Origin: Paenibacillus_AA sp045062745
Lineage (GTDB): Bacteria; Bacillota; Bacilli; Paenibacillales; NBRC-103111
Direction: 5' to 3'
NCBI RefSeq assembly: GCF_045062745.1
Contig: NZ_JBJGED010000009.1
Coordinates: forward strand, 1 to 64,000
Length of the DNA: 64,000 nt
In this document: piece after piece, positions 8,186-17,800 of the stretch
Position numbering within the stretch: position 1 is the stretch's first letter
Layout of the letters: the number at the start of each line of letters is the position of its first letter
The notes under the pieces: generated by a model
Database searches by the model: none
What the model was told of the DNA's origin: nothing
Seen by the model: only the letters and a program-made list of their open reading frames with translations
Program-made: the position numbers and the translations under genes

Positions 8186-9407
8186 GCTTAGCCTCCTCTC
8201 TGTTCTCGGGCAGGTCTAATCGAACGATCGTTCCTTGCTGGCTTGCGCTTGAGATATCGAGTACGCCGCCGAGAATGCGAACCCGCTCTTTCATGCCGAT
8301 CAAACCGTAATGCCCGAGTTGGCGGCCAATCGCAGCCGGATCGAATCCTTTTCCGTTATCGCGAATTTCGATGACGATTCGGTCTTCTGCACGACTGATG
8401 GAAATTCCGACACGGGAAGCTTCCGCATGACGGGCTATGTTCATCAGGCATTCCTTGACGATTTGCAGCACATGTTCGGTCATCAGTTTCGAAATATGCG
8501 GCAATAGCTCGACATGAAGCTCAACCGGTATCCCCGTAGCCGACGAGAACCCGTCCGCTTCTTCCCGAACCGAATCGGAAAATTCGGTTGCGGTCGAGGA
8601 GCGAAGTCTTAGACCGTCGATGGCGCTTCGCGCTTCCGCAAGCGTTTTTCTCGCCGTTTCCCTGCATTGGCGCAAAATTTGTTGAGCCCGTTCGACATTG
8701 CTTTTTGACAAGTGAGCATCTATCGCTTCAATCTGCATAAGCACGCCGGCAAGTCCCTGTGCCAGCGTATCATGAAGGTCGCGCGCTATTCTTTGCCTTT
8801 CGTTGGCGAGCGTAAGCTCTTCCACTTTCTGATGGGCGGACTCTAGGTCCCGTAGGAAGTTTTGGGTATGGACGCGTCCATATACCTCCCTTTGAAACAT
8901 ACGGGTATACGAAGTGACGATCACATTCAAAAGAAGCAGCAGAGGGCCAAAAACGGCAAGTGCAGGAAGCTCGTTGACTTTCACGATGATAAAGAAAGCA
9001 AGAGTGTGGTAATAAATACATGCGAAAGCGACCTTGGTGTTCTGATGATAAATAACGGCGCTTTGCCCCATAAGAACCGGAAAAAGACCGAGGATCAGAA
9101 TCGTCCAAGCGATGGGCATAAACCAGACGAACCACAAAACAAGCAGTCCTTGCAGAACGAGATAAACCCAAGGACGCTTCTTGGTGAAGGAATCGGAGTG
9201 CCAATATAGGGAGCAGTGAAATAGATACAAACCCGTAAAAAATAAACTAGGTATCCATTGAAAGCGGGTTGTCCATTGAATAAGCACAATGGAAAAGTAA
9301 ACCAAAGCCAGCCAGACAACGGTTCGATTCCGGACATCGACCCAAGCGTTGGGCATTTCGACGGCCATGGACTTGGAACCATTATGTGAGGGATGTTTAT
9401 GTTTCAT
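8175..9407 (-). CDS. ydfH: NarL-family sensor histidine kinase (YdfH-like)
   Basis: This 410-residue kinase has an N-terminal membrane domain of about six short TMs (from VVWLALVYFSIVLIQW to LNVIVTSY) with little extracellular sequence, suggesting it senses something within the membrane. A coiled stretch leads to the HisKA_3 motif RQRIARDLHDTLAQGLAGV, whose His is phosphorylated, and a HATPase_c domain with an N-box-like ECLMNIARHAEA and DNGKGFD. The ATG at 9407 is chosen for AAAGGGTGAAAGA upstream; a longer frame to 9500 has no such site. It is coupled to the response regulator gene downstream. Confidence 0.9.
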   Translation of the reverse strand: MKHKHPSHNGSKSMAVEMPNAWVDVRNRTVVWLALVYFSIVLIQWTTRFQWIPSLFFTGLYLFHCSLYWHSDSFTKKRPWVYLVLQGLLVLWFVWFMPIAWTILILGLFPVLMGQSAVIYHQNTKVAFACIYYHTLAFFIIVKVNELPALAVFGPLLLLLNVIVTSYTRMFQREVYGRVHTQNFLRDLESAHQKVEELTLANERQRIARDLHDTLAQGLAGVLMQIEAIDAHLSKSNVERAQQILRQCRETARKTLAEARSAIDGLRLRSSTATEFSDSVREEADGFSSATGIPVELHVELLPHISKLMTEHVLQIVKECLMNIARHAEASRVGISISRAEDRIVIEIRDNGKGFDPAAIGRQLGHYGLIGMKERVRILGGVLDISSASQQGTIVRLDLPENREEAKHEL

Positions 9408-9645
9408 TCTTTCACCCTTTCCGGTTACGCCCCGAATTATACCAGGAATTCGCCTGCATGTCCTATCGGTGCGTGCATCTGCTTCATGGTATGCCTCCAT
9501 GATGAGGGCCGTGTTGAGTAGGCATACAACGAGTTACTAAAGACAGCACTTTTCCAAATCCCTCTCCCAGAACGGAACATGCCAGTTTCCAACGCACTCC
9601 GCCGATCAGTTCCATCGCACCGCTATAGAGTATAAAGCCTCTATA

Positions 9646-9758
9646 CGCAGTATCCTGCCCGTTTAACGCAACGAAGCTGCCGGTTTATGCAGGCAGCTTC
9701 GTCTTCGATGAGTGTTCAACTATCGTACCGTTCTTATTGCGCTATAGTGCCCGTTAGC
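9646..9758 (-). repeat. attC-like hairpin element E6 with duplicated end
   Basis: The left arm GCAGTATCCTGCCCGTTTAA is followed by a long perfect stem ACGAAGCTGCC/GGCAGCTTCGT (9671-9702) with a core sequence unlike E1-E3, then the right arm TTCAACTATCGTACCG. A second partial right arm, GCGCTATAGTGCCCGTTAGC (9739-9758), follows directly and ends at the stop codon of the next small gene. 9500-9645 holds nothing else recognisable. Confidence 0.7.
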
Positions 9759-9947
9759 TCAAAGGCTGGCTGCTACCAATATGCTAATACTCCACATTGT
9801 TAAAGCAAAAAACATACAAGACCAAAACAGTTCTTTTTTATACGGCTTCTTATTAACGATTTTCTCAATAGCTTTCAGTAAAATAAAGACAAACAAAAAA
9901 CTGAATACAGGTACAAGATATACAGCGCTAAAACCGAAAAGGACCAT
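9759..9947 (-). CDS. 62-residue two-TM membrane protein, hypothetical
   Basis: I recognise no family. Two hydrophobic helices (FGFSAVYLVPVFSFLFVFIL and ELFWSCMFFALTMWSISILV) are joined by a Lys-rich loop (EKIVNKKPYKK), which should lie in the cytoplasm. An AAGGAGGGG ribosome site lies 8 nt before the ATG. The gene is bracketed by hairpin elements E6 and E7, with the TGA touching E6, which is the cassette-like arrangement seen elsewhere in the window. Confidence 0.75.
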   Translation of the reverse strand: MVLFGFSAVYLVPVFSFLFVFILLKAIEKIVNKKPYKKELFWSCMFFALTMWSISILVAASL

Positions 9948-9971
9948 AAAGTTCCCCTCCTTAGTTGTGTT

Positions 9972-10113
9972 CCTGAATTATTCCCGTTAGCCATCCATGC
10001 CCCTCTCGGGGCACCACAGAGTAATGAAAATTAGGCTTGTCCGTTTTATAATATTGTTACGGCTGGCGAAGGGAGGTCGATGAACTATGGTGTCGCGAAC
10101 CCAACCGTTAGTC
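9972..10113 (-). repeat. hairpin element E7, probably interrupted
   Basis: CTGAATTATTCCCGTTAGCC (9972-9991) is a left arm of the family, and GCCCCTCTCGGGGC (about 10000-10013) is a short hairpin. GATGAACTATGGTGTCGCG ... CCGTTAG (10079-10113) resembles a right arm with a 10-bp insertion. The IS110 transposase lies immediately to the right, so this may be an element split or mimicked by the insertion sequence. Confidence 0.4.
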
Positions 10114-10230
10114 TGACTCCAACGACCTTGGTGCACCACGGACTGTTGCTCCTTTTCGGAAGCACGCAGGGTAGATTAACCCTTATTGGTTGTTGCACCA
10201 GCCCTCAATTCGGTTTGCCGTAGAAAGGTG
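10045..10230 (+). ncRNA. candidate bridge RNA region of the IS110 element
   Basis: IS110-group elements encode a bridge RNA in the left end, upstream of the transposase. This interval has that position and length and contains complementary segments such as TGGTGCA (about 10129) and TGCACCA (about 10195). No promoter or exact boundary could be fixed by eye. Confidence 0.35.
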
Positions 10231-10237
10231 AGTTTTC

Positions 10238-11461
10238 ATGGATGTTCTCATTGAACGAGCTTGTGGTTTGGATGTGCACAAGAAAAACATCACCGCTTGC
10301 ATCGTTACACCCGAAGGAAAGGAGATTAAGACGTTCCGCACCCATACCATCTATCTTCTCGAGTTGATCGACTGGATCAAGGAACACCGCTGCACCCACG
10401 TGGCCATGGAGAGCACCGGCGTGTTCTGGAAGCCGATCGTTAACCTGCTCGAAGCGGAAGACATTCAATTCCTCGTCGTTAACGCACAACACATGAAGGC
10501 TGTCCCTGGTCGGAAGACGGACGTGAAAGATTCCGAATGGATTTGTGATCTACTTCGTCATGGCTTGCTCAAAGCCAGCTACATCCCTGATCGTAACCAA
10601 CGTGAACTGAGAGAACTGGTCCGTTACCGCCGAAGCCTCATTCAAGAACGAACTCGCGAACATAACCGAGTTCAAAAGGTTCTCGAAGGCGCCAACATCA
10701 AGCTCGCTTCTGTCGTTTCTGATATTATGGGGCTTTCCAGCAGGGACATGCTCGAAGCTATGGTGAACGGTGAAACGGATCCGGAGAAACTCGCCGGCTT
10801 CGCGCGCAGAACGATGAAGAAAAAGAAAGAAGAACTTGAACTAGCGCTCCGTGGTAGTATGAGCTCGCACCAACGTTTGATGCTCAAGTCTATGCTCATT
10901 CACGTCGATTTCCTCAACGAACAAATCGCCGAACTAGACGTGGAGGTAGCCAAACGGCTCGCCCCTTTTCAGCAGGACCTGGATCGACTGGACACCATTC
11001 CGGGAGTCGCTCGGAGAACCGCTGAGCAAATCCTGGCCGAGGTAGGTACCGATATTGCCTCGCGCTTTCCGAGCGCAGCACATTTGTGCTCGTGGGTCGG
11101 TCTTGTCCCAGGTCATAACGAGAGTGCCGGTAAACGCAAATCCTCTAAATCCCGCAAAGGCAACAAGTATCTCCGTTCCGCCCTCATTGAGGCCTCACAT
11201 TCCATACGGGGATCCAACAATTATCTCGGAGCTCAGTACCGACGAATCGCTGCGTGCAAAGGAAAGCACCGAGCAGCCGTTGCCGTTGCACATTCCATCA
11301 TGACGATCGTCTACTATTTGCTTACCCGGCAGGAAGACTACAAAGACTTAGGCTCGGATTACTTTGAAAAACGACACCAAGACGCCATCGTCAGACAGAC
11401 GGTCCGAAAGCTAGAGAACCTTGGTTTTACTGTAACACTGGCCACATCCGAAGCTTCCTGA
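10238..11461 (+). CDS. IS110-family transposase
   Basis: This 407-residue recombinase has an N-terminal RuvC-like DEDD domain: Asp12 in GLDVHKK, Glu58 in AMESTG, and Asp95 and Asp98 in KTDVKDSEW. A coiled middle follows, and then the C-terminal Transposase_20 domain (IPGVARRTAEQILAEVG, CSWVGLVPGHNESAGKRKSS, KGNKYLRSALIEAS), which carries the nucleophilic serine of the family. The length is typical and the frame is intact, so it may be active. A GAAAGGTGAG ribosome site lies just before the ATG. DNA targeting in this family is specified by a bridge RNA, probably encoded just upstream. Confidence 0.95.
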   Translation: MDVLIERACGLDVHKKNITACIVTPEGKEIKTFRTHTIYLLELIDWIKEHRCTHVAMESTGVFWKPIVNLLEAEDIQFLVVNAQHMKAVPGRKTDVKDSEWICDLLRHGLLKASYIPDRNQRELRELVRYRRSLIQERTREHNRVQKVLEGANIKLASVVSDIMGLSSRDMLEAMVNGETDPEKLAGFARRTMKKKKEELELALRGSMSSHQRLMLKSMLIHVDFLNEQIAELDVEVAKRLAPFQQDLDRLDTIPGVARRTAEQILAEVGTDIASRFPSAAHLCSWVGLVPGHNESAGKRKSSKSRKGNKYLRSALIEASHSIRGSNNYLGAQYRRIAACKGKHRAAVAVAHSIMTIVYYLLTRQEDYKDLGSDYFEKRHQDAIVRQTVRKLENLGFTVTLATSEAS

Positions 11462-11584
11462 TCCTTCTCTGCTAAACAAAGAAGACGCAGCTTTTTTAAA
11501 AACTGTACAAGCTGCGCCTAGTTTCGTATTGTCCTTTTTCCGGATACGCGCTATGAGTTATTTTCAGGGTAGTGCAACGCAACT

Positions 11585-13258
11585 TTATTTTAGAAAGTTG
11601 AATATCTGCTTAAACATCTGTTTACGGTTTTTAGGGAGTGCGTGTGTATCATCGTCAAAAACGATAAGCTTACATTTGGTTCCGTTCATTGTCACGTTAC
11701 GATAAATCTCATTGACGTCAGAATTCGTGGCGGTTGTGTCCCGGCCGCCATGAAGAATCAAAAGCGGTGTTTTAATATGATGCGCCTGCAAGATTGGGTT
11801 TCTCTCTAAAACCGCTTGTTCTTTTTCTGCTGGATCGTTTGGGTAGGCGATCGGCAGCCATGCACCAAGATACTCGATCCTTGTTAATGCCCATAAGCTT
11901 ATCCCGCGTTCCCAAGGTACATTATTTCGCGCCATCGCCAGCATAGTCAAAAATCCGCCATAGCTAAAGCCCGCTAAAAATAATCGCTGATTCTCTCCAA
12001 AACGGCCTTTCCAGTCCTGGCCGCATGCCACGATATCCCAGACATCAGCCCTTCCAAGCTCTCCCACATTGGCTTTTGCGTGTTCTTCTCCGTAGCCTTG
12101 TTTCCCTCTATAACTTGGCATAATCACTTCGAAACCTTCTTGTAAAAAACGGTCTACTAAAAAAAAGTCTGGATCAACTTTACCGTTGGGCCCGCCGAAA
12201 ACAAGCAAAATTGCTTTGTTCTTAGGTTGATGTGGAATGACGCGAAGGACTGGGACTTTTTTACCGTCTAAGGAAGAAATCCAATACTCCTCTCGACGGG
12301 CATATGGGATCGTTTTCTTTTTGCTTTCCAATAGAACAGTTGAGGAACTATTTGCCGGATCATATGTATAGATAGAACAATCAGAACCAAGAAACAAAAA
12401 AACGCCATTGTCTCTATTTGGTGTAACAATGGGACCGGTTAAACCTAATTGGATGGGTGCAGGCAAGGTGGCTGGTTCAGTTTTTACCCCAGTGATAATA
12501 GAATAGAGAAGCACTTGTCGTTTCTGAACGATTACCAAGTTATGTTGACCATCAAAGAATCCGCCATCAATCTCCTGTTCCACAAGATCTGTAAAAAGAA
12601 GATCCTTTAAATTGATTATACGTAAAAAGGAGCTGCCCTTACATGCGGCCGTAACAACGATATGGGTGGAATCTTTTGAGAAGCAATAGGAGCTGAGTCG
12701 AAATGACATGTCTGGCTGTTTGGGTAAAGGATATTCTGAACCAATTAACGTATCCATTATATAAACCCAACCGGGCATGCCAGGTTCATCGATTTTTTGC
12801 CGATGAAATGCAATGTAACGTCCACAAGGTGACCATTGCGGGAATCGATCTGCATAATCACCGAACGTTAGCCTATTCGATATACCGGTTGATATGTCTA
12901 CAACATAAAGATTTGGCGGGTGTCTATTACCCTCAATATGACCATACGCAGAGAATACTAATCTTTTACCGTCGGGTGACCACTCGCAAAAACCGGCGTG
13001 ATCCCCTGGTTGGTTAAACAATATTTTTGTAGACTTAGTTTCGATGTCGTAGGTGAAGATCCGCGCATCCCCGAAAAAAGCGAACTGCTTTCCATTTGGT
13101 GATATCCGTGGTCCCTGTGGCACAAATTGCGAATCGATTACTGTAGAAATCTCGTTGCTCCCTGGAAAACGAATGGCTAAAGTAGGCGATCGATCCTCGT
13201 CTTCTTGATGTAAAACTAGAATATTCTTTGAAGTATTAAAATGAAAATCCTTAATCAA
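11585..13258 (-). CDS. S9-family (prolyl oligopeptidase-like) peptidase
   Basis: This 557-residue protein has an N-terminal beta-propeller of WD40/TolB-like repeats (for example CEWSPDGKRLVFSA and PQWSPCGRYIAFH) and a C-terminal alpha/beta-hydrolase domain. The catalytic triad is visible: Ser432 in GFSYGGF, Asp507 in HGGRDTT and His539 in DDDTHAL. No signal peptide is present, so it is cytoplasmic. It should cleave short peptides or acyl-peptides. The start is a TTG with GAGGGGG about 11 nt upstream. It lies between the IS110 element and hairpin element E8 and is probably an accessory-array gene, although larger than most. Confidence 0.9.
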   Translation of the reverse strand: MIKDFHFNTSKNILVLHQEDEDRSPTLAIRFPGSNEISTVIDSQFVPQGPRISPNGKQFAFFGDARIFTYDIETKSTKILFNQPGDHAGFCEWSPDGKRLVFSAYGHIEGNRHPPNLYVVDISTGISNRLTFGDYADRFPQWSPCGRYIAFHRQKIDEPGMPGWVYIMDTLIGSEYPLPKQPDMSFRLSSYCFSKDSTHIVVTAACKGSSFLRIINLKDLLFTDLVEQEIDGGFFDGQHNLVIVQKRQVLLYSIITGVKTEPATLPAPIQLGLTGPIVTPNRDNGVFLFLGSDCSIYTYDPANSSSTVLLESKKKTIPYARREEYWISSLDGKKVPVLRVIPHQPKNKAILLVFGGPNGKVDPDFFLVDRFLQEGFEVIMPSYRGKQGYGEEHAKANVGELGRADVWDIVACGQDWKGRFGENQRLFLAGFSYGGFLTMLAMARNNVPWERGISLWALTRIEYLGAWLPIAYPNDPAEKEQAVLERNPILQAHHIKTPLLILHGGRDTTATNSDVNEIYRNVTMNGTKCKLIVFDDDTHALPKNRKQMFKQIFNFLK

Positions 13259-13326
13259 ATTTGTAATAGCCCCCTCTCAATATTCAGTGCACATATAAAT
13301 ACTTTCCCTAAACGAGCCGGAAAGCC

Positions 13327-13416
13327 TTCAACTATCCGGCACAATACTTCAAAGAAAATAGGGATCCTCTACTTCTGCAGTTGGAGAATCCCCATCTAAG
13401 TAACGTGCCCGTTAGC
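13327..13416 (-). repeat. attC-like hairpin element E8
   Basis: The arms TTCAACTATCCGGCAC (left) and TAACGTGCCCGTTAGC (right) enclose a stem GGGATCCTC/GAGAATCCC (about 13361-13392). The core is unrelated in sequence to E1-E3, yet arms and spacing are retained. That pattern, variable core with constant ends, is the one that suggests structural recognition as in attC. Confidence 0.65.
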
Positions 13417-13462
13417 ATTCATTTCATGCACTTTTCTATTAATTTTCAGGGTATTTGAAAAT

Positions 13463-14563
13463 TCACAATTTTGCCTGTCTCAACAAATTGGTAATCAATC
13501 TATTTAACGTCTCTTTATCAATGAAAGGAGCCAAGCCGGTAATTTGATCAGCATCCAGTTGGCCATCCGCAACCTGATCCACCAGGCGATTCAAGGACTC
13601 CTTGCCAATAAACGGTGAAAGCGATTGAATGGTTCTCCAATCCAAGCTGCCTTCCTCAGCCAATTCCACCAACAGCTCCACATGCTCTCTGTCAAGAAAC
13701 GGAGCAAGGCTTACGATTCGGCTGCCTTCCAATTTCCCGTCTGCAATCCGTTCCACCAAGCGATTTAAGGTTTCTCTGCCGATAAAAGGTGCGAGCGATT
13801 GAACAATACTCCAGTCCAAGCTGCCTTCCTCAGCCAATTCCACCAATCGTTCCACATGCTCTCTGTTGAGGAACGGAGCGAGGCTTACAATTCGGCTTCC
13901 TTCCAATCCCGCTTCTTCCAATTGGACGGTTAATCGACCAAGAGTTTCTCTGCTAATGAAGGGCCCGAGTGATTGAACGATCTCCCAGTCCAGGTTATCT
14001 AATACGGCCCGTTGCACAAGCCATTCCACACTTTCTCGGTTCAGAAACGGTGCAAGCCCGGAAATCGACTCCCATTGTATTTCACCTTCTTCCATGTTGC
14101 GGACTAGTTCATCCAACGCCTCCGAACCGAGGAATGGCGCCAACTGCATAATTTGATCCCATTTGAAGCGATTATTGTCCAGGCACTCGGTTACTTTATT
14201 CAAAGTGCTCGCCTTCAAGATCGGCGCCACCTCAACCAGCTCTTCTAGCTCAACCGTCCCTTCATTGACCAACTGCGCGATCGACTCTGGTCGGCCCTGC
14301 GCGATTTCCGTTACGATGGCTCCAAGATGTTTATATACCCGCTGCTCCGCCTTTTCTTCTGCGTTCATTAATTCATCTAACGTGATTTCGAATAACTGTG
14401 CTAGCCGAGGGATCGTCCCGATATCTGGAAGAGATTCGCCCCGTTCCCATTTCGATACCGCCTGATGGCTTACATTTAATTGATCGGCAAGTTCCAATTG
14501 AGTCATATCCCTGTTTTTACGAAGCTTCGAAATATACGCTCCTATCTTTCGCGAGTCGAGCAA
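13463..14563 (-). CDS. XRE-type HTH protein with 29-residue helical repeats
   Basis: The first 70 residues form a Cro/C1-type helix-turn-helix (KIGAYISKLRKNRDMTQLEL, then VSHQAVSKWERGESLPD). From about residue 113 to the end run eight full tandem repeats of exactly 29 residues plus a partial ninth; a typical unit starts APFLNREHVERLVELAEEG and ends SLDW..VQSL. Each unit predicts two helices, so this is an alpha-solenoid, likely for protein or ligand binding. The start TTG at 14563 is chosen for GGGAGTGG just upstream. Alternate units are most alike (APFLNREHVE and APFIGRETLN types), pointing to expansion by two-unit duplication. Cytoplasmic regulator; target unknown. It sits between hairpin elements. 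Confidence 0.88.
   Translation of the reverse strand: MLDSRKIGAYISKLRKNRDMTQLELADQLNVSHQAVSKWERGESLPDIGTIPRLAQLFEITLDELMNAEEKAEQRVYKHLGAIVTEIAQGRPESIAQLVNEGTVELEELVEVAPILKASTLNKVTECLDNNRFKWDQIMQLAPFLGSEALDELVRNMEEGEIQWESISGLAPFLNRESVEWLVQRAVLDNLDWEIVQSLGPFISRETLGRLTVQLEEAGLEGSRIVSLAPFLNREHVERLVELAEEGSLDWSIVQSLAPFIGRETLNRLVERIADGKLEGSRIVSLAPFLDREHVELLVELAEEGSLDWRTIQSLSPFIGKESLNRLVDQVADGQLDADQITGLAPFIDKETLNRLITNLLRQAKL
13469..14227 (-). repeat. 87-bp tandem coding repeats
   Basis: Eight full copies and one partial copy of an 87-bp unit encode the solenoid of the HTH protein. Some pairs are nearly identical at DNA level (for example the CTCAGCCAATTCCACCAA stretch near 13656 and 13830), showing recent two-unit duplications. 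Confidence 0.8.
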
Positions 14564-14699
14564 ACTAAACCACTCCCTATAAACTAAATTTACATTGCGC
14601 CCTGTCGATCTCAGCATAGCATAGACGCGATCCCCGTCCTATCAAGAGGTAGTTGAATTCCTCTTTTAACATCACTCAACCGTTGGTAGAAAAATGGTG

Positions 14700-14756
14700 A
14701 GCTTAAACTGCTGCGGCTGGGCTTACGCGGGCAGCACTATGATTCGTAACGGAGCA
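14700..14756 (-). repeat. weak copy of the hairpin element (E9)
   Basis: GCTTAAACTGCTGC at the left resembles the left arm of E13 (GTTAAACTGCTGCCCC). A TGCTGC/GCAGCA pairing and GATTCGTAACGGAGC follow. Pairing is imperfect and the call is tentative. The rest of 14618-14820 shows no gene. Confidence 0.25.
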
Positions 14757-14822
14757 CTCGGCAACGGATAGATGTTTTTGTCATCCGACATCGATAGCTA
14801 TTCTTACTCACAGCTATAATAA

Positions 14823-14848
14823 AAGCTGCCGATCATATCGGCAGCCTT
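14823..14848 (-). terminator. rho-independent terminator
   Basis: On the minus strand a GC-rich stem GGCTGCCGAT/ATCGGCAGC is followed by TTTTATTAT, placed just after the stop of the 1406-residue gene. The stem resembles the hairpin-element core, so a shared origin is possible. Confidence 0.6.
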
Positions 14849-14893
14849 GTCCCTAGTTCACAGAATGACAGTTTGCTTTGGTCGTTATTCATC

Positions 14894-17800
14894 CTAAGTC
14901 AATTTCGACCAACTTTCGATCAATGCGGATACATAAGCCTGTATAGCAGCTTTCGCTGCCGAAGAAACGTTACCTTGCATGGAATTGTTATTCAAATACT
15001 TAAGCAAATTCTCAAGATGCCGGATTCCTTGCTTACTATTCCCTATATCATAATGATGCTTGGCTTGGTCAGCCGCTTCGCGAAGTTGATAGACGAGCGG
15101 GCCCCGCACCTCGTTCTCAGCTGCATAGCGAGAAAGCAATTGAATCAACGAATCGATCGTTTCGCTTGACTCATCCTCCTGCCTGGTCACGTTAACGACG
15201 TAAACCTGCTCCAATAGATCAGGAGCTTGGACTTTAATCTCAAGACGGTTCAAGCCTACTTGAAGAGCGATTGGAACAACCTCTCCCCCTAATGCCCGCT
15301 TACCGTTGATGTACAGCTCCGTACGCGGATCGACCGTCACAGCTCTCACTTCAGCATCACTAATGCTATGAACCACACTCGATGTGTAGCTGACAATATT
15401 CGGCTGGAAGTCGGGAGTGAACGTAATCCCCGTGATTTGCAATTCCTTCAAGTCTGTAGAATAAACAGGGGGCTTCCTTGTTACAGTTATCGAATACGTC
15501 TTACTGTTTCCGCTTGGGGCTTCAACACGTACCGTAATTTCGTTGTCCCCTTCCGTCAGAGGCAGCTCGGCTGAAAGTCCTTCCGATGAAATCGGAGTCC
15601 CATTCACCCATACTCGAGCATCTGGGTCTGCCGGCATCGCCTCCACCCTAATCGCATCGATGCTGCTTGCTACCTCGGCTGTATATACGGTCAGATCCGG
15701 AGCAAACGGCTGATCCAGCTTCCCACCTATTAAGGCGAGACTATTCAAGTCTGCGTTACTCGACTTTTCTTTCACGAAGGTGACCGTATATACGGCCGTC
15801 GTACCGTCTTGGGCGGTCACCTCAACCGTAATCGGAGGGTTCACCCCGAGTACGAGCGGAATTTCCTGAGAGGTCGTGCCGCTTCCCACCGGCTGGCCGT
15901 TGACCTTGACCCGCGCATGGGATTCGGCAACCGTTGGCGTTAAGGTGATCCCATAGACGCTATCCGATACTGTAGCCGTATAGCTGAAGCGTTCGGGATT
16001 GAAATCCGGAGTCAATACTCCATCGCTGGTTGTCAGCTTGGCTAACGACGCATCGGAAGACTCATTAACGAGCAGAAAAGGCTGATTCGTGCTACTTTCC
16101 TTGGAATGGAATTGGACTAGAGTGCCTGACGAGTTCGGAATATCATTAATGATAAATCTTAAGGTCATTTTTCGATCCTGATCCAGTCCCATCCGGGTTT
16201 GGACAAAGGATGTAACGTCGATGCTATACCATCCGCTATCTCTGACAACGAAAGAACCGATAGGTACAGGATTGGCAAGGGGACGATTATTGAATGTTAA
16301 CGTACTCTCCTTCCATTCAGTCGACGGATAGCCGATCACATCGATCTTCACGTTCTTGTCAACCGGATAAGCGGAGTACACATTCAAGGTCACGCTATTC
16401 ACAGGTATCGTATAGAGCCCCAGATCGAACTTGAAATACGTGATGAAATCCCCGCCACCATTGGCCGCGGTAATATCCTGGACATTCAGGTAGGGGGAGA
16501 ACCCGTCATTTTTGTTACGGTCCGCTACCTTTTCGAACACGTACGCATCATCTGTCGGGAGGAACACGTTGTCTACCGGAACAGTCCGGATGACCTTCAC
16601 TGTATAGCTGTCCGTAGTCGCGTCCTCCGCAATGGTTTGAATGACGATCATGTTCTCTCCGGGCGCAAGCGGGATTGCCTGCGAGGCGGCGCCGCTTTGG
16701 ACGGGAACGCCGTTTACCTTAACGGAAGTCGTAGGGCTCTCGGCCGTTGGCGTTACTTTGATCGATGTGATATCTTCGGCAACGACCGTAACATAGTGAG
16801 CTTTATCCGGCGCGAAGGGCGTGGTCAGACTTCCTTGACTTATGCCGAGATCACTCAAACGAACCCGCGGATTCACGTTAGCCATATGCGGAATATCATA
16901 AGCCTGAGCCCAATAATACCCCTCCGCGAGAATACGGCGCGGCTCGAAACCGATTTGATACCCGGCCGGAATCACCTCCGAGGTCAGGGAAACTTGGCCT
17001 CCGACCGCCTTCCCGTACACATATTTGCCACCGGCGAAAGTGAACCTGCCCTCAACATTAGCAGAAATGGGCTGTCTGGTCAGCATATCCGCCACTTGCA
17101 AGGTTACTGTGGCATTCGCGCCGCTTCGTTCCACTTTCATAGAAGTGATGATCATCGGCTTGAGAGTGCTTGCTCCCGTAGTGATTTTCGCCTGCTCGGA
17201 AGCCGGTCCGACGTTACCTCTTACGTCTACTGCAGCGACTTTATAATAATAAGTTGTAGAGGGCAGCAGTCCGTTATCCTTGAAGTTCAGGCTTCTAGCT
17301 GTACCGACGGCATTGCCGGAGTGTGCCGTAAAGTCCGGCTGCGTGCTGCGGTATATGACATAATGGTTCACTTCCGTATTGTCGTATGCTCTTCCGAACG
17401 TAAGGGTAACCGATTGATGATCGACCGCTTTGGCTGCCGGATACCTGCTGGGAGCTGTTGGGGGCACATTATCTTCCATCGGCAGCCAAAGAATACCATC
17501 CGGTCCCCAATGAGACGGCAGAGCTCGGATCGAATCATAGTGATGCATGGCGATTCCACCAAAAGAGGACTTGTCGCCGAAAGCGGCATAAACTTTGTCC
17601 AGCTCCGCTTCCATGACATTCCTGCCTTCCTCGCGAAAGGTGATCGTCTCCGGATCCCCGCTGTTTGCAATATCAAGCGTTTCCACCCCGATGACTACCG
17701 AATTAGGTTTGCCGATCAAGTTGGCGTAATCTATTTCTCCCTGGGCGCCGGCAATAATGCCTGCGGTACCGTCTGCGGTATCCCGGTAATCCATAATTGC

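Larger units (their letters stand above)
10030..11500 (+). mobile_element. IS110-family insertion sequence (approximate limits)
   Basis: It comprises one DEDD transposase gene preceded by about 120-200 nt of structured non-coding DNA. IS110 elements lack terminal inverted repeats, and none was found, so both ends are estimates. It lies on the + strand among minus-strand accessory genes and beside hairpin elements, as expected for a later insertion. A hairpin at about 11486-11516 (GCAGCTT/AAGCTGC) follows the transposase and may belong to the element or to the host repeat. Confidence 0.6.

Noticed and set aside
13469..14227. CRISPR-like array
   Set aside because: The 87-bp repeats are coding, in frame, contiguous and without spacers.
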